Assembly (NCBI GenBank): GCA_950295325.1
Contig: OX485803.1
Coordinates: 5,518,001-5,582,000 of the forward strand
Direction: 5' to 3'
Origin: Polytrichum commune
Lineage: Eukaryota; Streptophyta; Polytrichopsida; Polytrichales; Polytrichaceae
DNA length: 64,000 nt
Every line of letters starts with the position of its first letter. Position 1 is the first letter of the stretch. The translations under genes and the position numbers were made by a program. Shown in pieces: positions 1 through 13,700 of this stretch. The notes beneath the pieces were generated by a model. The model had not been told where the DNA came from. It did not search any database and was given only the letters and a program-made list of their open reading frames with translations.

Positions 1-503
1 CGGTAACCCGTTTGATGAGAACCAGCTATGAACCGATAATGGTGTGCATGGTCGGTTGACCAGCAAGCATCCACAGCTTTTTGTGCTCTCTCTCTTCAAA
101 CATGTTCTTGTGTGGTACGAGAGCTTCTTGGGAGTTTATGACTGGCTCCAGCAGAAGAGGATACGAACATTACAGGAATAGGATCTCATCAACATCCAGC
201 GTCCGGACACTTCAAGAGGCAAATCACCAACGTCACCTAAATTGCCAATGTCTTTACCTAAGACGTTCCTTGTAAGGGTCTTGCAGGTACAATCTATGCT
301 TCTTCCGCTTCTTCTTCGTCACCCTCCTTTACAGGAATCGAGTTTCTTCTTTTCATCTGGACACTACAACTTTCAGTCAAAGGGATGGTCACCTTGTCAA
401 TGGGGATCAACTTATTGCGTAAAGATTGGTGGATGAGGAGTTGTTCAATGCGCACAGACTGTGTGCTGATGTGAGTCCCTGCAAATCTCGGGCCAGGTTA
501 TTG
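1..503. other. 5' leader/upstream region of the GARP gene
   Basis: No protein domain is recognisable. The reading frame of the first GARP exon is closed by a stop at 420-422, so coding must begin after that unless a further upstream exon is spliced in. The stretch probably holds promoter and 5' untranslated sequence. Confidence 0.4.
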
Positions 504-3500
504 ATGGAACACAGGGACTCGAGGACAATAACGAATACCGCACCTGTGCAAGGATTCGGGATGCAGGGTGAAGGGGATCACAGTAGTGGCAGCGATGGGG
601 GGACACGTGGGAAGTGGGGGGAGTATTCATCGCGAAAGAGGAACTCATCGTCTAGTGAAGAGTATACTCCAGAACGTTCTTCAGAAAGTCATAACACGGC
701 CACAGGCGGGGGGAGTCCCGGAAGCGGCAATGGTTCTCAAGGAGGTCCCAGTGGAGGAGGAGGAGGTGGTGGTAGGGCTGGAGGAACCGTGCGGCAATAT
801 GTGCGTTCGAAAATGCCTCGGTTGCGTTGGACTCCTGACCTGCACCACTGCTTTGTGGTTGCAGTTGACCGGCTCGGTGGCCAAGACAGTGAGCTCCTAC
901 GCTTCTGAGTCAGACCTTTTCTCAAAGTCGTCGTGGCAAACGAGCTCATTCGCAGCAGTCCTGCAGCTTTTTTGAACGCCCCTTTGACATGAGCGGACTG
1001 AAGCTTCCTTGGTCTTACACTTCTAATTTGATAAATCCTGCTCTGACAGTACCTTTAAAGCAGTCAGGTGGCAACATGGATCCAGCCTACTCGTGTCTGA
1101 AACTGTGGTCAGATAGTTAACTATGAATTTCCTGTCAGAGGCGTCCTTTGGCTTGTCAATCGACAAGGCAAGGTATGACGATCATATGAGCCTCGCCAAA
1201 ATCTGAGGATATGAAACATCGTAGTCCTGTGAAGATGATCAACGCTAGAAGACTCTTACTCTCGCTCACCAAACTGACGGGGATATATGTTGCATGATGG
1301 TTCTGGAGGTCCTCAACGTCACATATCTATGACAAAAGCGGCCTAATACAAACTTCTTAGTGTTACGTGTCACAGTCGATGTAAAGATTGTCCGGTAAAA
1401 AAATTGGCCTAATAAGAACTTAGAGTTACGTGTCTCAATCGATGTCAAGATCGTCAAGTGATTCTTTCTTGAAAGGATACGCATCACACCTCACTTGTAG
1501 GGCAGAAGGTTGGCGGTTGAGAATGTGTGTAACGTCTAGCGATAGGGAATGTGCCGATTAATGTTTCGGAGAAGGTTGTCTACTTCGAAAGATAGATCTG
1601 GTTGGCCGTTTCTTATCTCCAAGTTCTGCAATAACTATCCTGGTCTATTTGAATACGTCGCATGTGTCCGTGCAAACATCATTTCAGTGGCATGTAGGAT
1701 GATGATGGAAAATGATTGGTCTATGATGTCAGGTATGACAATGTTGTGAGCAGCTGACTGAGAGGGCAATCACTGAGTGCAGGAGCAACTCCGAAAATGG
1801 TTCTTCAGCTGATGGATGTCAAGGGCCTCACGATTGCTCATGTCAAAAGCCATCTGCAGGTAGGACTTTGTTTTGAGTACAAAACTATCGCTTCCTCAAG
1901 CTCGCACATGCATTCATTTCAGTTGCCTTCTTCAGAGATTCTGGAAATGCAAGCCATTCCCGCCGTGAGGATTGACAAACGACTAGATAGTCCTTCTGTC
2001 GCTTACTATTTCTCTCATTTAACTCGGTGATCTTAAGCTGTACAATGTACACTTTAGAACCTTTTTTAACAAGGACGATATCAATACAGTGTCACCTGGA
2101 TGTCAGTGGTTTCCAAGGGGAAATTAAACTACAACAGGCATAAAAGGAATCCTACAATATACATTGGTATAGTATTTTTGTTGATTCGTAAGATTTGAAT
2201 TGCCAACAATGCGGCCATCGAAATAGTTGTACGGTAACATTTGCTCAGCTGTATATGCGTTTGCGTTTGGGTAACCAGGTGTGGTGTCCTATTGCACAGA
2301 TGTACAGGAGTATGAAGAACGATGAAAATGGACAAAGTGGTATGTACACCACCCTGCTCTACTTTCTATTGTTTTCATGACAAATTTGCATCCGGAGGGC
2401 GAAGTCACGTCAATTTAGATAAATCACTATAACAGCAATTTTGAGCTTAGAGTTGCGATTCTAGCCACTAATCCGAGAATGAAATATCAGCTTCCTTTAT
2501 GTTTAGAGATGCCTCCTTTACTGTGAAATGTGGTGGTTAGTGCCACGGACATCTCTATTCCGAGAACTTTGAGGAACTGCAACCATTGCGTACGATACGC
2601 AACTTTTGCAAATGAAGGCAGTATATACTGTGAACTGGTTAAAGTTTACGGGATGCCCTTATGATCTCTAGCTCCTTAACTTGTCGAGTTTCTCAAGGAG
2701 AGCTATCACTACAAGCTGACGATATTTCAGAGAAGTCCAATGGAATGGAGTTCTTCACTGAAGGAAAGAGAAATGGAGGCTCTATTTTGAGTGTCAGGTT
2801 CAATTTAATGACGTGCGAGATTTCATTTTTGCGTATTGAATGCATTGGAATTGATTCTGGACCGTGCCCAGTGGCAGAGCTAGTGTGGAGCAATGTGTAA
2901 GGCAAGTTCGATATTTCATTATAAATGGACGAATATCATGTGAGGCCTAAACGTAGTGAGACCTTGCTACTCCGATCATTCTTTCACTCATATTAATCGA
3001 AAGGGATCAAATCTTAACAATATTTTCCAGCATTTTACTTGGCTGTAACCAAATGTACGACAGACGAACTTGATTATTTTCTTCGTGGACTTGACCTCGG
3101 AGTGATAGGACTCCTCGTGGATCTTCCAATCACGATGACTGTCGTTTGTTACAAATTTTTCACATTGCCGAACTTAAGTTGTGAAATTTCGTCTGTAAAT
3201 GAGTTGATTTATTCTATTGCATGTTTGCAACGAATCTATCGTCATTGCAGGGATGATGCACGGAGATCAGATCATGGAAGGTCACGACACTTCCGAAACA
3301 GCCTTTCTGCATTCATCCCTAATGCTTCAGCAAAGGCTTCAGATGCCAAGACATCTACTTCACGTGGATCCTGCTTCGAGCACACCTGCATACTCGGACT
3401 ATCTACATTGTCCTGCTATCATTCAACCTGGACTGGATCACCAGCGAGCCATGTCTTTAAGGTACGCAGTAAGAAGCACGTGACCTGAGGTGAAGAATGA

Positions 3501-5403
3501 ACTGCGACTTGTAACGGCTGAAGTAGATAGCCATTGTCTTATTCACAAAATTCTCTGCAATTCCTTGGTGTCTTGTGAATAGAATAATGTAATTCTTTCT
3601 TCAAGCGTAATTGAAGTTATGAAATGTCTGCATTCTTTCGCTATCTTCAATCAGCTTCGCACTTTTCCTCGTACAGTCCATGGCCAGAACACAATTCGTC
3701 CATCTGAGGTCGTGAAGCTCTGCGGTGCGGTAAGTTCTTGTGCTATGGAAGGCCAGAAGGAAGTTCTGCAATAAGTCATCTTTGGATAAGCAGCTGGCTT
3801 CGAGAGAGTTGTGACATCATTGATAGTAACTTCTGTGAGTTATGTTCCCTTACCAGGCTTGACGGGCATGGAGACTGGATGAATCGACCAGGCAACCATG
3901 CCACGGATGCAATTGGACAGATACCCGGACGTCGTGACAGGTTTGCAGATGACAGTTCACTTGTGCAGTGGACAAAGAGGGAAGGAGACTTGTTCAAGGT
4001 CCATTCGGCATCATCTTTGAATGATCAATCTAAACTTGAGATCTATAAGCAAGAAGATCAATGGTCGAGAAGGCCGTCTCCGGTCCATCTGGATTGGAGA
4101 AACAAGCTACAACAAACCGATGATCTTGGTATTTATCTTATCTTACGATCCTCTCTGTTTCTCAAATTACAAAGGTCTAGCCAAGGACATGAGCTCATGA
4201 CGTCGAGACCTAGGTCGACCAATGCTCCTATATGTTTAGTTGGTGGTCCCTCATTGGTATGTCGTTTAGTTTAGGACTCAGTCACGCTCTGAATGGTATG
4301 GCTTTGCTATTCTTGGAATCAGTTGGACGACGCACTGTCTTTGAAGAAGGACCATCAATGTATCCGGTCGGCCTCGATGCGAATCAAGCTGCACAGCATT
4401 CTGAGGAACTGAAGAGGAAACACATCGCAAGTGAGTGGGATCGATGGCGAGCTCATGAGGCAAGACACGATTTGGCGAAACAAACCAGCAGACATGCCGT
4501 GTACAGCCCGACTTCGTCAATAGATAATCAGAATCAGTTTAAGAACCTGCTTGACCATAGCTCTGGATCTTCGAGTGTCCAACGCGAGCAGCGTGCAAGA
4601 GATGACGAGGTCTCGCATCGCCCATTAGGCTGGCCCATGTTCGGGGTTCAAGATCAACTAACGCTACGGGTACGCAAACCTTAACTTCTAAGTTACATTT
4701 AATGAATCCGACATGAATTATAGTACTGACACAGCATTAATGTTGAAGGATTTTCGACAAACGAATAGACACAAACCTAGTTTCGGCACATTATACAGCT
4801 TTACTTCCATATGAGTGAGAGCCATAACTCATGTTAATGTCACTGAATTATTTGTACATTTTTGGTAGCAAGTATTGACTTTGACAGTGTGTACCCTCCA
4901 GTCTTCTCGTACGCGTAGACTTGGTGTGGTCTCTGCATTGAGTGATTCACGTCGTTCATTCTCGTGAGTATGAGAAGTCTTACGAACATAGACATCTATA
5001 GTGTACTCCATAGGATGCAATATTTCCAACGTTTACAGTACATCAAGTCTGATTTCAGCTTATTAATCATTGTGTGCAGAGAGGTATGACTAGTGAGAGA
5101 CATGCAGAAAGTGCTCGACATGAGTTATCTGCAGAAGAACCAGAAAAGTCCAGTTCCTGGAAATACATGCAGCAGGCCCGGCTTACTTCACCACCGATTG
5201 AGCAGGACTTCGAGCAACCTGATGACACTCTCTCCTTATATCCATACAGTGCCCGTAGTCAGAGTCACTCTCAATCCTCAAAGCTGAAGCCGACAATCAC
5301 CTTGCCGGACATGAACGAGGAAGACTCTATGTCTGAAAGTGTACAGCCATCATCAAAGGGAATCACCTTAGATCTCACAATGTCTATTGGTACGCCAGGT
5401 TAG
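504..5403 (+). CDS. GARP-family (MYB-like) transcription factor, 7 exons
   Basis: Seven exons: 504-888, 1783-1859, 2300-2339, 3251-3461, 3857-4128, 4323-4669 and 5080-5403. All boundaries are GT-AG and the phases add up to 552 codons including the stop. The first in-frame ATG after an upstream stop is at 504. Residues about 97-165 form the single MYB-like GARP domain: KMPRLRWTPDLHHCFV, then GGQDRATPKMVLQLMDVKGL, then IAHVKSHLQMYRSMKND, made by joining exons 1, 2 and 3. This is the motif set of the plant subgroup containing At2g40260 and At1g14600, DNA-binding nuclear regulators. The N-terminal part is rich in Ser, Gly and Glu, with a Gly run near residue 85. The long middle has no domain I recognise. 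The C terminus has ITLDLTMSIG, an EAR-like (LxLxM) repression motif. KANADI was considered, but the HHCF and GGQDRATPK residues fit the other subgroup better. Exons 4-7 are supported by splice sites and phase, not by family similarity. Confidence 0.85.
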
Positions 5404-8273
5404 CGAAGCTGTCCTGACCTATATTTCCATATACTAGATGTCCTTGGATTGAGCGTCTACCTGTAAAATCGGTGTGCAAGCTTCTTGCTAGTTTTGTGCG
5501 GGAATTGAATTAGGAAACTCACTACCTTTACAAAGGCTCACGTATGCATCAGTAGATGGCCACTGGTGTTCATCTTTTCCTGCATCCGTTCAGCTGTAGA
5601 GCTTGAATATGTGTCTGACAGGAAAATAGGCAGAGAGAGAGCAGCTTCACCAGCAGCCATCTTCTAGCGCTGCAGATCTTCCCTGATGATCACAGGATAC
5701 TATGGGACGCTGAGGTTGAAGCTTGATTCAGAAAGACGAGCCAACGGACGCCTCCAGCTTTCTGCGTTACGCTTCTGAACACCGCCCTTTTTTACATTTT
5801 TAGTAGTGTGCGACTTAAACAACTCTATATGCTGTCCAGACTGCTTTTTACTCTTGAATCCAAGAAGTTGGAAATTGAGGGCAGTCGATTTTCATGACAA
5901 ATTAAGACACCAAATGAGCACTTTTTTAGAATCTTTACTCATGACTCTCCCATATGCATTCCTCATTCTACATTCACAGAAGGAGCTACGTCATTAATTT
6001 AGCTCATTCAGGTTGATCTTGATTCGAGAGACAACAATGACTTCCATGATCTTAATCATAGTCGACCAGCTTAGGTTTAGATTCTAAATTCTTCCTCGAA
6101 TATTGAAGGGTAGCTCCTTCTTGAAGCGGGCTTCCAAGTATGTGCCAGTCATTCGCAGAAGGGTGTGGTGATTGTTTTTTGCTCTACATGTCATCGACAG
6201 AGACAGTTATAGGCTCAAGAAAGGAAAATGTTTCGCGTAAAAGCTGAGATTCGCCCATTCACTGCCGCCATCACCATAGCGTTCCGATGAACGTTTAAGT
6301 TCCATTACCATTCAAGCCGCCCTTGGCTAACGTGCATATTCACGTGGAATTTCATAATATTCAATAAAAGTTGACTTCCACTTGATATCCTGTAAATCGC
6401 ATTCAGAGATAACATTGCACAACTATGACATTGTTCTACAACGCAAAGGATTGCAGGACATAAACGGAGTCAGAGCATCTGGTGTTACTTTCGAGGCCAG
6501 TACTTGCCCAACTTCACAGATCCATTTTAAAATCTACAGGTTAATTCTCAGGGCCGCAAGATTGACACCACAACGTAGGTCAAATAGTTATGGTCTTTGT
6601 GAATTGAGATGAACTTGTCTCTATCTTCACTAACTTCACGATTATATGAACATTTCGTACCCGACAGTGCAGGATCAGGGGAATCGAGTTATATCGTTGC
6701 ATCTCAATCCTTGTGAACGCTCCACTGAACAAAAGATGCTTCGAGTTGTTGATTGGCTACGCAGTGCAGGTATTCTTTTACGCTTGAAACACATAAATCT
6801 AGATGAAGACTGCTTAAGTGAGGGTCGAAACAAACTAAAATCCTGGGCTGGGTGCATCTTGCGAAGCCGAGATTCCTCCCGCGCTTTGATGTGACACTTT
6901 ATGACTGCACACTACTGCAGTGACTCTTGCAGCAGGTCTGCACTGACGAGCACGCTAAAAGAGGCACGCAGGTGCCGCAGTAATCATGGAATTATATGAC
7001 TTTTTGTCGGAAACAATAATGCAAAAGTGCAGAGTGCCTTATATGTGACTAGCTACTGCCGCAATCAACATCGTCGTCGGTTTTACGCAATATTATCACC
7101 CCGTTGTCCCATCTCTTTGAAACGAAGGGTTTCTTCCCTATGATTATGTTCCCTCATTACCACAGATAAGGATTACTATAGTTACGAGAGTTGACAGTGT
7201 ACCACACGAGTAGTCCTTCCCCGCTTAGGTTTCACTAATTTGAAGAGCCAAGGACCACTGTTCCCAGTCCACTGATGATTGCCTAACCTCATTTGGCTGA
7301 TGGCACCGAATGATTTGATGGAACGCACACACCAGAATCTCAAAATCCAGCCGGAGGACATAAAGTGTAGGCCCTGAGTACATGGATGGAACAGCCCCCA
7401 TCGCCGTCGACTTCTTGCAGGTCACTCTCAACGGTAAAGTCCTCTTTCTCTATAAAGACTCTCATTATGCAAGTAATGATAACTTACTGTCCCTTTGCCA
7501 CTCCTGCTTGTCCTCTACCTTCGTCTCTCCTAGTCAAACTTTTCAATCTTCACCACGCCAAGTTACTCGTTTTCTGCTATATTAGCTCTGATCTCAATAT
7601 ATCTGAGGCCCTCTTCTGAGTCCTAACTCATGTCACAGAATGAGAATTACCATGATGATTTAGATTAAATTTTCACCCTGAAATTAGCAAAGTAACAATT
7701 GTAGATTCTCGAAGTCAGCAGCTTGTCCTGCCACTCTGCCAAGCACCGACTCAGACAGTCTGCAACCTTTTGATTAATCTGCCGTATTTATGAGCACGTT
7801 GCATCTGGACACCAGCGTCTACTGTGCCAAAATCTAGAGCTCAATATATAACCTAATAGACTCTGGAGCCTCTATAATGCACACTGAACCGTCTGTAGTA
7901 GGTACATCCTCCCCCCCCCCCCCCCCCAACTCATCAGTAACATAAGATCAGTCTTTCTTTACCATTCAGTCTGAGTTCCCATGGTATTCACCTTGAGAAT
8001 TCAACATCATGATTCATGACTGCCCATTTACTGTTGACAAGAGCCTCAATGCAGCTTGATGTGACCCACTGCAGTCAGAACTTAAATAACGTACTCAAGT
8101 AGATTCAGCTCTTTGTGCCTTCAATTTCTTGACAGTTCCATTTTCTCTCTCCAACACCGTGAAGGTTTCTGTGTCCACATCACCGTAGAGGACTCTTGAT
8201 ACCATCCAAAACATTCAATTTCGTGTACAATCTTTGATTCTATTTGGCACTGAGTTTCTTACTTTGAATTTTT
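5404..8273. other. Gene-free stretch after the GARP gene
   Basis: The first few hundred bases are probably the 3' untranslated region. Short open frames at 5806-5997, 6382-6612 and 6646-6894 show no domain and no splice context, so I do not call them. A poly(C) run of about 17-18 bases lies near 7911-7928. Confidence 0.4.
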
Positions 8274-8285
8274 GGTGTGTGTGTG

Positions 8286-8332
<47 letters not shown>

Positions 8333-8346
8333 CTATGTGTGTGTGT
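8274..8346. repeat. Self-complementary microsatellite (TG)n(TA)n(CA)n(TG)n
   Basis: A run of TG is followed by TA, then a longer CA run, then TG again. TG and CA arms are complementary, so the locus can fold into a hairpin. Confidence 0.9.
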
Positions 8347-8509
8347 TTCAGTGTTGCATTTTGACTAAAGATTCTATTTCGATATTCTAATGGAATCATT
8401 TGATATGTTCTTTCATTCATATTATCTTCTTCTAGGATGAACAATTGTTATGCTTACTAGGTGAATCTTCTACTAAGGTGAACGGGTCTTTTTTTCTTTT
8501 TTCTTTTTT

Positions 8510-8700
8510 CTTTCTGATAGCCCACTTCATCTAAGATATCAAACACACAATTGATATAAGACAATTAGCTAATTTAGCCATAGCTATTTTTTCATGATTT
8601 TGGAGTTCCTATGAATATCTTAATCATTGTCAAAGTAATAATTTTCTTTTCTTCTTCTTGAAAGAGCATATAGGTCCTCCCCAATCATATTGGCTACCAA
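8510..8700 (+). repeat. Dispersed repeat family 1, copy 1
   Basis: Shares order and wording with 26000-26170 (phrases such as cccacttc, atgaaacacacaatt and catataggt). A shorter related piece lies in inverse orientation near 46150-46225. The element type is unknown; divergence is high. Confidence 0.45.
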
Positions 8701-9637
8701 ACTTCAAACACGTTTTCCAAGTTCTTTTTTATGTATGTTATTGGATCCACACTTAACCACACACTAGGTATTCATGAATTGAAATAAGTTCTTACCATGT
8801 GTTGCCCACAAGTGCCATCTGATGAATTTGGAACATTCATACCACCTTTGATTTCAAGGGCATTTCAACCCAATAACACCAACATATTATGTTATGATTA
8901 GTCACTTGTACATAAAAATCAACCCCAATATGCATATATGGGAAGATAAATCTCATGGTTTTGACCAAATTTGAGAAATTCCAAAAATCGCAAAGTTGAA
9001 GATTGTAAGTTAGTGATTAACAATGGCAAATTTGATGAAATTCCAACAATCGCAAAGCTAGTGAAAATCTTAATTCTTCTAAATTTGGAAGACGCAACTC
9101 TCAACAAGGAAAGTCAATGATATCAAATAAAAATTGTATATAATTACATTACACATATGTGAGGATTTGTATTTTTGGACTTAGTGTTCATTTCCCTATT
9201 TTAGAGGTGGTCAAAGTTCATTGACCAAATAATGAGTGTCTCTCATAATGAGCTTAAATGCCATTTAAAAAACATTTGTGGTGTTGTCCACACTAGCAAA
9301 TATGGTTGATGCTTGTTGTGGGCAACACCCAAAACTTGAAAATATGCTCCTCCTAGGTTCCTCCAAGTTCAAGTCTTCATGACCTACAAGGCTTGAAAAG
9401 TATTTTGGAGCATCATTTTGACTCCTTCAAATCAAAGCAAAATTTAAAGAGACTTGCATCTATCTATTCCTGAAACATTAGAGAATCTCTATGCCAAATG
9501 GGAGGCCCATATGGAGACATGACATGGCTCCATGGTGGCTTCCCTTTTTCAAAGAGAGCCCATGGGGCTCTTGTAGGTAAGAATGGGTTAATCCATTTAG
9601 CAAAAAGTTTGTCATCAAGACTGTGCTGACATCAACC

Positions 9638-10236
9638 CTCAGGGGGGTCACTCCCTCTTATATTAATGCATAGACGTGCACTCAAGTCATGTTTATCGCG
9701 GGGCTATTTACCTTGCAGAAAAAATTATAAGGTATGGTATTTTTCAAAATTAAGGTAAATGCTTGTATTTTAGTACACCCTATGTTTTGGGGAGAGTCAT
9801 TTAAAAATACCCTAAGTTTACTTATATTGCCAAATAAAATTGGAAAGAAGATTGCAAGTCAAACAACGCACGGTAGAGAACATTAACTCCACATTGGATA
9901 CGTTGGTTCAATAACGTTCAAGCCAGCCATCATGCGAAGTCATCCATCCAAGCTTTTTCACAATAAGATTACTTATTTTCATCCACTAGCATAGACCCTA
10001 CCTTAGACCCGCTACCCCTAATAATTGTTTCCACGTTATTTTACATGTATTGACTAGATAAAAGAGGCCATTCTATGTGATGGTATTTGACATGTAAACA
10101 TGTTTCATTATTTTTAAACCCCCTATATTAAATGTATTTTTTTTGCAAATTTTATCTACAATGAATATATTAGACCTTATTTTTTATCGCACGTTGTTTC
10201 TACGATTGTCGCCAGTGACCCCCCCCCCCCCCAAAG
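9638..10236. mobile_element. MITE-like DNA transposon, family M, long copy (599 bp)
   Basis: The left end ctcaggggggtcact and the right end (agtgac followed by a C run and aaag) are inverted, though the right end has decayed. The element is flanked by the 8-bp direct repeat catcaacc at 9630-9637 and 10237-10244. It shares its outer parts with the 287-bp copy at 19155-19441. No transposase is encoded. An 8-bp duplication fits hAT, P or Merlin relatives; I cannot choose between them. Confidence 0.8.
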
Positions 10237-10369
10237 CATCAACCACATAAAAAGAAGTATGTGTTGCAACATTATTGGATGCATCATGAGTGCACAATAC
10301 ATAAAATGAGCTTGCTCACAATGTTTCAACCCAAGTCAATAAAGTTCTTTGCAAATTCTCTGAGTCAAA

Positions 10370-10720
10370 CTCTGGGTAACTTGGTTAAAAAATGACTTTG
10401 GGAGCTTATGCATAAATTGTTTTATTATAGCTTTAATTAACATGCTAGAGATTAGGCCCAAGTTTTTTAAACCTAGCTTTCTAGTTTGTTATAGATCTAG
10501 AAATAGTTACCCACGCTAGCCTTGCATAGGTCAAGCCAAAATGTTGCCTATAGGGTGACCGATCCCATAAGTCACATCCTAGCCTAGGATTTAGAGGTCT
10601 GTTAGTTTCTTTGGATTGAAAGAAGAGGTCCAAGCTTAGGGAGTTTCACCCATGATTCAAAACTAGATGACTGAAGCAAATGTGGGCGACCCAAACTTCA
10701 TTTCATGGTCAAAAGAATTT
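10370..10720 (+). repeat. Dispersed repeat family 2, copy 1
   Basis: Resembles 59130-59450 (+) and, in inverse orientation, 63830-63960. Shared phrases include tgactttg, cagtgc-free AT-rich spacers, gccttgcatagg and a final agaagaggt(c/t)caag block. The element type is unknown. An open frame at 10705-10917 has no recognisable domain. Confidence 0.45.
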
Positions 10721-13700
10721 TCAGGCAACCCTCATTAGGGAGAGGGTTGCCCTACCTCCGAAAGTTGGTGTGGATGCCAATGTTGATCCATGGGGACTCT
10801 CCCTATCCACTCTACAGAGTGGATGAGGTTGAGCATGAGGAGAGGCCCTTAGAGTTAAGAAGCTTGGACCCATCTAGCCAAACCCACATATCCAAATCCA
10901 ATTGCAAAGTGGCCTGAAGGGTTGCCCATAAAGGTAAAGCAAATCAAAGCCTTTTAAGAAAAAATTGAAATAAGATGAATTACAAGGAAATATGTGGGGT
11001 AGTCAATGTAAGAAAATTAATACTTCAATCCACCGTGTCTTAACATAATTGTATTTCTACATTGTTTAAACTTATGTTGTACGCAAAATTTATATTAATT
11101 TAGTATTTGAATTAATTAAAGCTATGTTTTATTTGACTAGTTCAAATGAGTCATAGTTCTATTGGCGGACCCATAAACATACTTTTGATATTTTTAAAAT
11201 TTCATTGGAGACATGTGAAATCGCAATGATTAGTTGACTGCTATAATATTAACATGTTAAGATAAAGTAAAAACATGAAATATATTTTTATTAACTATTG
11301 ACGAGTACAATCTAACAAAATATTCTTTTAAAATCACCAAATCATCTTACCATACAATTCCATCAAAATATCTTATGATAATCTTCAGTATGTTGTAATT
11401 TTAGATTAAGCAACTCTTATAAGTTTGTGTTGAGCATATTATTTTTTTATCGGTACAACACTATGTAATATTTGCCATCACATTTTTACGCATGGATTTA
11501 TGGCATGTCAAGATGTTATATAAATATAACTTTCAAATGTATGAATATAATCTTGAAGCAATAAGTTGTAACATATTCTCTCGAAATGTTAATAATATTG
11601 AGTGTTGAAATCCCTTCATCTTAAATCATCTCAATTTGGGGGGGGGGGTTAACTCTTGACATTCAAGTATTAATGTGATATGTTAGTTTATCAAATGTTG
11701 CAATTTATCTTTCATATTCAATCTTGAGAAATTAAAGAATTGTTTTCAGGAGTTTGAAATTGTTACTCCTCTTTCAAGGAGACATTTAAAGGTTGGAACT
11801 TGTCCAAGAGGGAAGATAAGACATGAGCGATAAGTAATGACCAATGAGCGATAACATGTGAGCAATAAAAATATAATAAATTCCATGACTATAGGGGTCA
11901 TAACTTAAATTTGGGACTACATTTATTTATTTTACTCAATTATTCATTACTAAAACTCCAAGAACTGAGAACATAATGGGGTCTATTACCATTGACTAGT
12001 AGAAAAATATTCAAACAACTAGTGATTTTACTTGTAATAATCCAAAACATTGTTGCATGCAATTATAGTAGATTAGGAGAAATTAGTGTCATCGATTGAC
12101 ATTTTGGAACATTACGATGAACACTATACTAGCATCACTACTTGTGTTCAACAACACCGACATGCTCAAGTAGTCACATGACCTTGCTGTAGGTATGTGT
12201 TGGAGCGTGGATGAATTTGTCGTTGTTGGAATTCACTTTGGATAGAAATCTAAACTCATAGTACATGTGTTTGCAATACATCCATTTTTCTTTCTATCCC
12301 AAAGCCATGGAAGACAATACGATGAAGTCCAAGCATGTGCATTATGGGATGTCACCAATTGCAACATAGTAGGAGTTATCCTCCTTGGAGACAATGTTGA
12401 TGATCACTCCAAATCCTAGATACGAAATGGCAATGACTCCAACAACATAGTATCGTCCATAAGTTTGTCACTCTCCCGTTTATTTTTGTGATTTGCCATT
12501 GGTGATGTTGGATTGTGACACACTGATTTTGAAAATATGGAATTTTGATGGATATCACGGTTTAGTGGCATACAAAAATGTAATTAAGGGAACGGGAGTG
12601 TTCCAATTGCTAAGAGCCTAAAACGAAGCAAAAGTGCCTCCCTTTGCCCTAATTAGAACATGATGCCCTCTAGCACCAATACCTTCTCCCTTGAGATATT
12701 GATTCCTATCTTCACCGGCCATGTGTTGGGTACTATAGGGTTAGGGAGTGGACTCTTCTTACCATGTATGAACTAACATTAGTGTACATAGTATACATTA
12801 GGGAGAGGTATTGTTTTTCTCTAATGTGCACATCTAGAAAGGCTATTGATTTTTTAATGTACAAAGAGGGCCCTAAGGTTTAGAGAAAAATTTGACAATA
12901 AGTTTGTTAGTTTCATCCAATTTGTGTGTTGACCATTGTTATCATATGGTCATAATTCTTAAAGAATATAATGTATGTTTTTGTTAGGGTTTGCATCTGG
13001 GCTCTACTTTTTGACAAACTAAAGGCTCTTGGGGCACTCATGGGCTTCCTTTTAGTTTTGCTTTGAAATTGTGGCTAAATTAATGTGATTTCGTCTTTGT
13101 TTGTTTGATACAATCATTGAATTTCATACGAGTGTGACTAGCACATGAGCATGCTCATGTGAGCAGAACCATTGAGCTTATTTTTGTGAATTTATAGGTC
13201 TACATATAGACCCACCTCCAATTTTTTTGGCAACCCAAATTTTGTTATGTTGTTCCCAGAAGTTTTCAAGTTTGCCCGTGAAGGTATTTGTTTTTGAGGG
13301 GCTACCCAAAAAAATTATATTTGAGTGTTGGCCAACAAATTGTTTGTCATTGTTCTAAAAACAATGAAAACACACACACCACTGCATTGTTAACTTAATT
13401 TTGTTCAAGATTGGATTCCAATAATACACATCTCCCATGGCCTAGGTACAAAACACATATTTGATTATCTTATAATGCAAACAATTACATCCAAGTATGT
13501 TGATCTAGAAAACAATACCAAATCCCAATAACATGCATGTGGCTTTCATATGCATACATTTGTCGAGGGTGCCTTGCATATATCATATGCTTTGCAAGTA
13601 GGAAATAGTGTGTATCCACTTTGCACAATTATTTGTATTTGTTGTTTTCAAAAAAATTATACTTGCTTGTGGAGAATTGTATTCTTCAAAAAAAAATGTA

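Noticed and set aside
2661-2900. Additional GARP exon with the frame MISSSLTCRVS
   Set aside because: Exons 3 and 4 already join in phase; no acceptor/donor pair was found that keeps the frame through this stretch.
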